Below, one piece after another: positions 59,297 through 64,000 of a DNA stretch of 64,000 bases. The notes under the pieces were generated by a model, which was not told the DNA's origin, made no database searches, and saw only the letters and a list, made by a program, of their open reading frames with translations. Made by a program: the position numbers and the translations under genes. This DNA comes from Streptomyces sp. NBC_00258. Lineage in GTDB: Bacteria > Actinomycetota > Actinomycetes > Streptomycetales > Streptomycetaceae. The stretch lies in NCBI RefSeq assembly GCF_036182465.1, contig NZ_CP108081.1, forward strand, positions 10,292,001 to 10,356,000. The letters run 5' to 3'. The number at the start of each line of letters is the position of its first letter. Position 1 is the stretch's first letter.

Positions 59297-59898
59297 GTGA
59301 CGTCGTACACATACGCCACATCACCGAGGCCGACTGGGACGGCATCGTGGAGATCGAGTCCCGTGCCTACACAGGACTCGGCCTGTCGGAGGGCCGCGCG
59401 GCGCTGCGGTCGCGGGCGGAGATCTCGCCGAGTACGTGCTTCGTCCTGGATATCGGATCCGGCCCGGCCGGCTACCTCCTGGCGCTGCCCTATCCGGCCC
59501 TCAGTTACCCAGACCTGGAACGGACGGAGGAGGCGGTGGTCCCGCCGCCCCCCGCGCCCGCCTCCCGCAATCTTCACTTGCACGACATCGTTGTCGAGGA
59601 GGGTCTTCGGGGCAGGGGACTGGGCCAGCGCCTCCTTCACCACTTCACCCTGACGGCCCGGTCGCGCGGGTACGAACGGATCTCGCTCATCGCCGTGGGC
59701 CGCAGCGACACGTTCTGGTCGGCGCGCGGCTACACCGCACACCCGGGAGTCTCGCCCGGCGGCTACGGCGCGAACGCCGTCTACATGTCCAAGGCGGTGC
59801 CGGCCGACCCGGGTGCACAGCCTGAGCCGACCGGCGTGGTGCCGCGCGGCCCCTCCGTCCCCACGAAGCGAGCTGATGCGCGTGTCCCGTGTCCATGA
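59293..59898 (+). CDS. GNAT-family N-acetyltransferase
   Basis: The protein has 201 residues. The N terminus RHITEADWDGIVEIESRAY and the acetyl-CoA loop VVEEGLRGRGLGQRLLHHFT (motif A, Q/RxxGxG/A) are characteristic, followed by YERISLIAVGRSDTFWSARG. The last 35 residues are Pro-rich and may be disordered. GTG 59293 overlaps the decarboxylase stop by four bases. In this operon it would acetylate an amine, for example the decarboxylation product, as a tailoring or self-protection step; that is inference. Confidence 0.88.
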   Translation: MSDVVHIRHITEADWDGIVEIESRAYTGLGLSEGRAALRSRAEISPSTCFVLDIGSGPAGYLLALPYPALSYPDLERTEEAVVPPPPAPASRNLHLHDIVVEEGLRGRGLGQRLLHHFTLTARSRGYERISLIAVGRSDTFWSARGYTAHPGVSPGGYGANAVYMSKAVPADPGAQPEPTGVVPRGPSVPTKRADARVPCP

Positions 59899-61039
59899 CC
59901 CATTCCTTCGAAGCCAGTTGGCGATCGCCGCACTGTTCTGTTCCCTCGGCTTCCAGTACGCCACCTGGGCCGCGCGGATCCCGGCCATCAAGGCGGACCT
60001 CGGCCTGACCGCGGCCGAGGTCGGTGTGCTGCTGATGGCGGCGGGGATCGGCGCGGTGGCGTCGTTCCCCGTGGTCCCGGTGCTCATGAAGCGGCTGGGT
60101 TCGGCGCGGCTCGCGCTCCTGTCGGCCCTCTGCCTGACCCTGCTGCTCCTGGCGCTGGCCGCGGCGCCCAACTACCCGGTCGCCCTGCTGGTCATGTGCG
60201 CCGACGGCATCTTCGTGGGATGCCTGAACGTCGCCATGAACGCGCAGGGCGCGGCCCTCGAGACACGGTACGAACGCAACACCATGGCCAGACTGCACGC
60301 GACATTCAGCGGTGGCTCGTTGCTCGCCGCGCTCCTGGCCTCCGGCATGAACGCGGCGACCTCGTCGGTCGGGGCCCATTTCGGCGTGGCGGCCGTGATC
60401 CTCGTCCTGCTGGCCGCCGCCGCGCGCCCCGGTCTTCTCGGCGAGGACGCCCCTGTCGAGGCGAAGGAGCAGAAGACCCGCGGCAGATGGAACCTTCCGT
60501 CCCGTATGACGCTGTGGATGTGCTGCGCCATGGCGTTCGGCACCGTGACCGAGGGCGCCATGACCGACTGGTCCGCCCTCTACATGAAGGACGTGGCCAA
60601 GGCGTCGGCGGAACTGGCGCCCATGGGCATCGCCGTGGTCTCGGGAATGATGGTGGTGGCCCGCCTCTTCGCCGACGGCTGGCGCAGTCGCTGGGGCGAC
60701 GGACGGGTCGTTCTCCTCGGCAGCGCGCTGGCCGCCGCCGGGCTGGCCTTCGCCCTGGTGAGCGGGGGAGTGGTCCCGGCCCTCATCGGGTTCGCCTGCG
60801 TCGGACTGGGATGCGCGGCCGTAACCCCGTGCGTGTACGTGGCCGCGGCCAAGCAGGGCTCGGACGCGCTGGCCCTCGTTGCCGCCACGGGCACGACGGG
60901 CCTGCTTGCGGGCCCGCCGTTCATCGGTTTCGTGGCGAACGCCAGCAGCCTGGTGTGGGGGCTGGGGGTGGTCGCGGCCGCGGCGGTCGTGGTGTCCCTG
61001 TGCAGCACCCGGATCCGCTGGACACCGGTCAGCGGCTGA
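59876..61039 (+). CDS. MFS exporter, YbjJ-like
   Basis: The protein has 387 residues and 12 membrane helices. The first helix has FQYATWAARIPAIKADLGLT, the WxxRIPAIK signature shared with the gene at 25084-26286. Another conserved segment is AMNAQGAALETRYERNTMAR, with LHATFSGGSL following. ATG 59876 overlaps the acetyltransferase gene by 23 bases; an upstream GTG is possible. Its place in the operon makes it the likely exporter of the operon's product. Confidence 0.85.
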   Translation: MRVSRVHDPFLRSQLAIAALFCSLGFQYATWAARIPAIKADLGLTAAEVGVLLMAAGIGAVASFPVVPVLMKRLGSARLALLSALCLTLLLLALAAAPNYPVALLVMCADGIFVGCLNVAMNAQGAALETRYERNTMARLHATFSGGSLLAALLASGMNAATSSVGAHFGVAAVILVLLAAAARPGLLGEDAPVEAKEQKTRGRWNLPSRMTLWMCCAMAFGTVTEGAMTDWSALYMKDVAKASAELAPMGIAVVSGMMVVARLFADGWRSRWGDGRVVLLGSALAAAGLAFALVSGGVVPALIGFACVGLGCAAVTPCVYVAAAKQGSDALALVAATGTTGLLAGPPFIGFVANASSLVWGLGVVAAAAVVVSLCSTRIRWTPVSG

Positions 61040-61210
61040 CCCGTTGCGCCGGTCGTCGATCCCGTCATGGGCAGGTCCCGTCGGCAGTGCTGCCACGTGA
61101 CCTGCCTCGGCACGTGCCGGGGGCGAGTCTTTCTCCGTTCCCGGGGAACCCGATGGAGACGAATGGAGCACAACGACATGAACTGACACCAACAAGGAGT
61201 CCCGCCCGCC

Positions 61211-61672
61211 GTGACCGTCTCAGAAGAGAAACGTCGCAAGACCGCGAACAGCGACCCGGTGCTGGAGCAGCCCGAGGGCGCGAGTGGACTCACCGGTCTG
61301 GAACGAGCGCTGGAGCGCTTCGGAGCGTTGCTGCTAGCGCAGTTCCGCCACAAGGAACCGGTCGAACTGGTCGCCGCCCTGCGCAGGGAGTGCGACGACC
61401 ACGCCGTCGTGTGCAGCGAGAGCCTGGTCGTCGTCCCCAACGCCTACGGTGTCGAACTGCCCGAGTCCGTCCATCAGGAACTGGAGCGGAACGGCGGTCG
61501 CGTCGACCAGGTGCTCACCGACAGCCTGCTCCGGCATGGCGAGAGCCAGGGCTATGCGTGGGCCGGACCCCTCGCGGTGCATGTCACCAAGTGCCCCTCC
61601 GTGCCGAACGGCCGGTACCGGGTGACGAGCCGCGTGATGCGCCACGTACGGGCCGAATCGTTCCACCACTGA
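61211..61672 (+). CDS. Stand-alone FhaA N-terminal domain (DUF3662-like) protein
   Basis: The protein has 153 residues. It matches the N-terminal domain of the FHA protein FhaA: LTGLERALERFGALLLAQFR, the hallmark VELVAALRRECDDHAVVCSE, VVVPNAYGVELPE, and the closing GYAWAGPLAVHVTK with GRYRVTSRV. In FhaA this domain is joined through a long linker to a C-terminal FHA phosphothreonine-binding domain; here there is none. AAGGAG precedes GTG 61211. It lies 171 bases after the exporter and may or may not be part of that operon. Confidence 0.8.
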   Translation: MTVSEEKRRKTANSDPVLEQPEGASGLTGLERALERFGALLLAQFRHKEPVELVAALRRECDDHAVVCSESLVVVPNAYGVELPESVHQELERNGGRVDQVLTDSLLRHGESQGYAWAGPLAVHVTKCPSVPNGRYRVTSRVMRHVRAESFHH

Positions 61673-61690
61673 CCCCGACCCGAAACGTCC

Positions 61691-61708
61691 GGCCCGAAAC
61701 GTCGGGCC
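61691..61708. terminator. Small hairpin between convergent genes
   Basis: A 7-base stem GGCCCGA/TCGGGCC with a four-base loop AACG overlaps a direct repeat of CCCGAAACGTC. It lies between the FhaA-like gene and the convergent secreted-protein gene. Confidence 0.5.
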
Positions 61709-61723
61709 TGGGGTGTCCGCCCG

Positions 61724-62110
61724 TCAGTTCGTGAGCGTGACGCAGGGCAGGCCCACGCTCGCGCCGCCCCGGAAACCCTCCGCGCAGAGGCGGGTGCCCG
61801 CGGGGAAGTGGCGCTGGGGGTACGCCTGGTCGCGGTAGGTCCTGAACGCGGAGACGTCCTCCACCTTGGTGTTGGCGCCCCAGCCGTTGGTGGTCCAGAC
61901 GCGGGCGCTGATGCGGTGCGGCTGGTTGGTGTTGGTGACCGAGACCTCGACCCTGCCCAGGTAGGTGCCCGTGTCGTACGTCTGGATGCAGACGGAGTTG
62001 TTGCACCACTTGCCGTCCGCCGCCGCGGGCGGCCCGGCGACGATGACACAGCCGAGTGCCGCGGCAAGGGTTCCGATTCCCGCAGTGATCTTCTTGGTGA
62101 TGCTGCGCAT
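61724..62110 (-). CDS. Secreted hypothetical protein
   Basis: The protein has 128 residues. A signal peptide (MRSITKKITAGIGTLAAALG, cleavage near PPAAADG) is followed by about 95 residues with two Cys pairs (GKWCNNSVCIQTYDTG and RLCAEGF...GLPCVTL) and a beta-rich pattern (VEVSVTNTNQPHRISARVWT). ATG 62110 is chosen because the signal peptide begins there. I recognise only a general Streptomyces secreted-protein look; no function. Confidence 0.75.
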   Translation of the reverse strand: MRSITKKITAGIGTLAAALGCVIVAGPPAAADGKWCNNSVCIQTYDTGTYLGRVEVSVTNTNQPHRISARVWTTNGWGANTKVEDVSAFRTYRDQAYPQRHFPAGTRLCAEGFRGGASVGLPCVTLTN

Positions 62111-62300
62111 GTGAAGCGACCTCAAGCAGTCTTCCGGGCCCGACCGGGCGTCGTGTCTTGCCGTCCATCGCTCCGGGCCGGTGGGGTCCGGCGTCGTCGG
62201 AGACGTGATGTCCGGTTTGATGTCCGGGCGGACCAACGAGGGGCAAGATCATGAGTTACGTGCCCTTACCCCTGGCCCCTTTCTCGCTCGGCCTGTGAGG

Positions 62301-62888
62301 TCAGTGCCCCGGCAGCCATTCGCCGAGCGCGTCGATGAGGCGGTCGAGTGCCGGCTGGTCGGCGGAGCGGTCCGTCATGACCGTGCGGCCGTCGAACTGC
62401 AGGGCGTACTGGAACAAGTCGGCCGCCCCCGTGTTGATCGTGAACTCGGGGACATCGTCGAGCGCCGGATCGCCGAGCAGCGTGCGCAGCTCCGTGAACT
62501 GGACCGCGCTCGTACGGCGCACCACGGGGTCGCCCTTGTCCTCGGCGAGGACGCTGCCGTCGCCCCGGAGAACCACCTTCTGGTTGACCCCTGCGAAGCC
62601 GCCGGTGACCGTCATGGTCACCAGCTTCTGCTTGGGCCCGGTGACGGGCACGGGCGTCGGGCTCCTCGAAGCCGGAGCCGAAGCCGAAGCCGAGGCCGAA
62701 GCGGAGTCGGAAGGGGAGGGCGTGCGTGAAACCGGCGGCGAGGCGGATGAAGGAGGCGCACTACTGGCCGCCGTACCTGCCGTTCCCGCCGGATCCGGCG
62801 ACTCCGCCGAACCGTCGCCCGACTCGGACGTGCAGCCGGTCACCCCCAGTACCGCGACCGCGACCACCGACGCCGCCATCCTCACCAT
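62301..62888 (-). CDS. Lipoprotein
   Basis: The protein has 195 residues. The signal ends in a lipobox (VAVAVLGVTGCTS), with the lipidated Cys at residue 20 or so from ATG 62888. A Ser/Ala/Pro linker follows, encoded in part by a GCCGAA-type hexamer repeat near 62664-62695. The folded part (LVTMTVTGGFAGVNQKVVLR to LDRLIDALGEWLPGH) resembles small Streptomyces lipoproteins with protealysin/emfourin-type inhibitor-like sequence (FTELRTLLGD, ALQFDGRTV), which is a tentative reading. The frame is open upstream to 62963, but the lipobox position favours 62888. Confidence 0.8.
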   Translation of the reverse strand: MVRMAASVVAVAVLGVTGCTSESGDGSAESPDPAGTAGTAASSAPPSSASPPVSRTPSPSDSASASASASAPASRSPTPVPVTGPKQKLVTMTVTGGFAGVNQKVVLRGDGSVLAEDKGDPVVRRTSAVQFTELRTLLGDPALDDVPEFTINTGAADLFQYALQFDGRTVMTDRSADQPALDRLIDALGEWLPGH

Positions 62889-63026
62889 CGCGGCCGTACG
62901 CCCTCCGAACACTGTGCCCCCGCCCGTCACTGTCGACCGACCCAACCGGACTGTGAGTACCACGGAACCGCAATCGCCATGTCCGGTGCCATGCTGTCAG
63001 TTCCGCGCTGCCTCATGGAGGTCTTC

Positions 63027-63812
63027 ATGCCCGAACCGTCCGTCCTCGCCTCGCTGGTGTCCGCACTGCGGAGTGGGGCGATCGAAGTCGTCGACCTCAC
63101 AGCGCCGTTGTCGTCGTCGACACCGGTACTCCAGCTGCCGCCCGAGTTCGGCCAGACGGCGGTGTTCGAGCTGGACGAGATCAGCAGGTACGACGACCGC
63201 GGGCCGGCCTGGTACTGGAACAACTTCCGCAGCGGCGAGCACACCGGCACCCACTTCGACGCCCCGAACCACTGGGTGACCGGCAAGGACCTGGCCGACG
63301 TGGCGTCCGTACCGGTGGACCGGCTGGTCGCACCCGCCGCCGTGCTGGACTTCACCGCTCAGGCGCGGGAGAACCCGGACTTCCTCGTGGAGGTCGACCA
63401 TGTGAAGGCGTGGGAGGCGGAGCACGGGCCGTTGCCCGACGGCGGCTGGCTGTTGTTGCGCACCGGCTGGGACGCGCGCTCGCATGCGCAGGAGCCGTTC
63501 CTGAACGCGGACGAGAACGGCCCGCACACTCCTGGCCTGTCGTCGGAATGCGCCCGTTGGGTGGCTCAGGAGTCGCCCGTCATCGGACTCGGGGTCGAGA
63601 CGGTGGGCACCGACGCCGGCGGGGCGCACTCGTTCGACCCGGCCTTCCCGTGTCACTCGTACCTCATGGGCAGCGACAAGTACGGGCTGACCCAGTTGCA
63701 GAACCTGGCTGTGCTGCCGGCGACCGGCTGCGTCGTCGTCGCGGGGCCGCTGCCGATCGTCACGGGGTCCGGGTCTCCCGCGCGGGTGCTCGCCCTGGTG
63801 GAACGTTCGTGA
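63027..63812 (+). CDS. Cyclase-family metal hydrolase (KynB/isatin hydrolase-like)
   Basis: The protein has 261 residues. The metal-binding signature HxGTHxDxPxH appears as EHTGTHFDAPNHWV, and a second conserved region is ESPVIGLGVETVGTDAG. The family includes kynurenine formamidase and isatin hydrolase, which hydrolyse amides or lactams. GGAGG lies five bases before ATG 63027. The stop overlaps the start of the thiamine-diphosphate enzyme (GTGA), so the two act in one pathway, probably degradation of an aromatic or keto-acid compound. Confidence 0.9.
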   Translation: MPEPSVLASLVSALRSGAIEVVDLTAPLSSSTPVLQLPPEFGQTAVFELDEISRYDDRGPAWYWNNFRSGEHTGTHFDAPNHWVTGKDLADVASVPVDRLVAPAAVLDFTAQARENPDFLVEVDHVKAWEAEHGPLPDGGWLLLRTGWDARSHAQEPFLNADENGPHTPGLSSECARWVAQESPVIGLGVETVGTDAGGAHSFDPAFPCHSYLMGSDKYGLTQLQNLAVLPATGCVVVAGPLPIVTGSGSPARVLALVERS

Positions 63813-64000
63813 AGGTCGCCGAGGCCGTCGGGCGGGCCCTGTACGCGGCCGGGGTCGGTCAGGTCTTCGGCGTGGTCGGTTCGGGCAACTTCCATCTCAC
63901 CAATGCCATGGTCGCGGCGGGTTCGCGGTTCGTGGCTGCGCGCCATGAGGGCGGCGCGGCGACCATGGCAGACGCGTACGCCCGGATGAGCGGAACCGTG
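63809..64000 (+). CDS. Thiamine-diphosphate enzyme, N-terminal fragment
   Basis: The first 64 codons from GTG 63809 read VKVAEAVGRALYAAGVGQVF, GVVGSGNFHLTNAMVAAGSR and the ThDP-activating Glu in AARHEGGAATMADAYARMSG. This is the PYR domain of the acetolactate synthase-like family (ligase, carboligase or decarboxylase). The gene runs off the window. It overlaps the cyclase stop by four bases and is translationally coupled to it. Confidence 0.88.
   Translation, partial: MKVAEAVGRALYAAGVGQVFGVVGSGNFHLTNAMVAAGSRFVAARHEGGAATMADAYARMSGTV

Noticed and set aside
1..64000. tRNA, rRNA, CRISPR arrays and prophage or intact insertion sequences
   Set aside because: I looked for cloverleaf-like segments, regularly spaced repeats, transposases, integrases and phage structural genes and found nothing I could support. 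Absence is by eye only; tRNAscan-SE, Rfam and ISfinder searches would settle it.

Overview
The window looks like Streptomyces chromosome, or that of a very close relative. It is very GC-rich with strong third-position GC bias, uses many GTG starts, has several GTGA/ATGA stop-start overlaps, and carries typical Streptomyces families: a SARP regulator, three transmembrane Ser/Thr kinases, an F420-type reductase, a MMPL exporter, and mycothiol-dependent and actinobacterial DUF proteins. I see no rRNA, tRNA, CRISPR array, phage or intact insertion sequence. The species cannot be named from this sequence alone. All function calls are from reading motifs; no searches were run.

Layout. 1-7.1 kb: start of a secreted protein, an HpcH/HpaI-type aldolase behind an AllR-like palindrome, a Ser/Thr kinase, a GGCT-like protein, and a LacI regulator divergent from a ROK sugar kinase. 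7.2-11 kb: secreted GH27 alpha-galactosidase, a small secreted protein and a kinase-Nudix fusion. 11-16 kb: M20 dipeptidase, flavin reductase of the geranylgeranyl reductase family, F420-type reductase divergent from its probable TetR regulator, and a SARP divergent from a MMPL exporter. 18.4-28.6 kb: NarL-type two-component system, DHA2 exporter/MarR pair, mycothiol-type isomerase, dehydrogenase, YbjJ-like MFS, a gene-poor 0.8-kb stretch with a large palindrome, and an atypical SDR/TetR pair. 28.7-37 kb: two more Ser/Thr kinases, an SDR/XRE pair, an EamA/LysR pair and a frameshifted small gene.

37.5-43.7 kb is the kdp potassium-uptake locus: a 27-residue membrane peptide, kdpF, kdpA, kdpB, kdpC and kdpE, followed by a clearly decayed kdpD with deletions and frameshifts. 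43.8-53.5 kb carries mostly exported enzymes: metallophosphoesterase, Tat-type beta-carbonic anhydrase, M23 peptidase and a bacterial expansin, plus a PNPOx-like protein, a methyltransferase/MerR pair and an epoxide hydrolase.

53.6-61.7 kb is the most interesting part. A GH3 beta-N-acetylhexosaminidase has a DasR-type (dre-like) palindrome upstream. Diverging from it is a tightly coupled five-gene operon: PhyH-like Fe/2-oxoglutarate dioxygenase, DUF6271-like protein with a possible glycosyltransferase DSD motif, type III PLP decarboxylase, GNAT acetyltransferase and MFS exporter. A free-standing FhaA N-terminal (DUF3662-like) domain protein follows. This looks like a small biosynthetic cluster of a kind I cannot assign to a known product. 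The window ends with a secreted protein, a lipoprotein, a KynB-type cyclase and the start of a thiamine-diphosphate enzyme.

Regulatory DNA is unusually readable: seven divergent regulator/target intergenic regions carry clear inverted repeats, and several convergent gene pairs are separated by strong hairpins.
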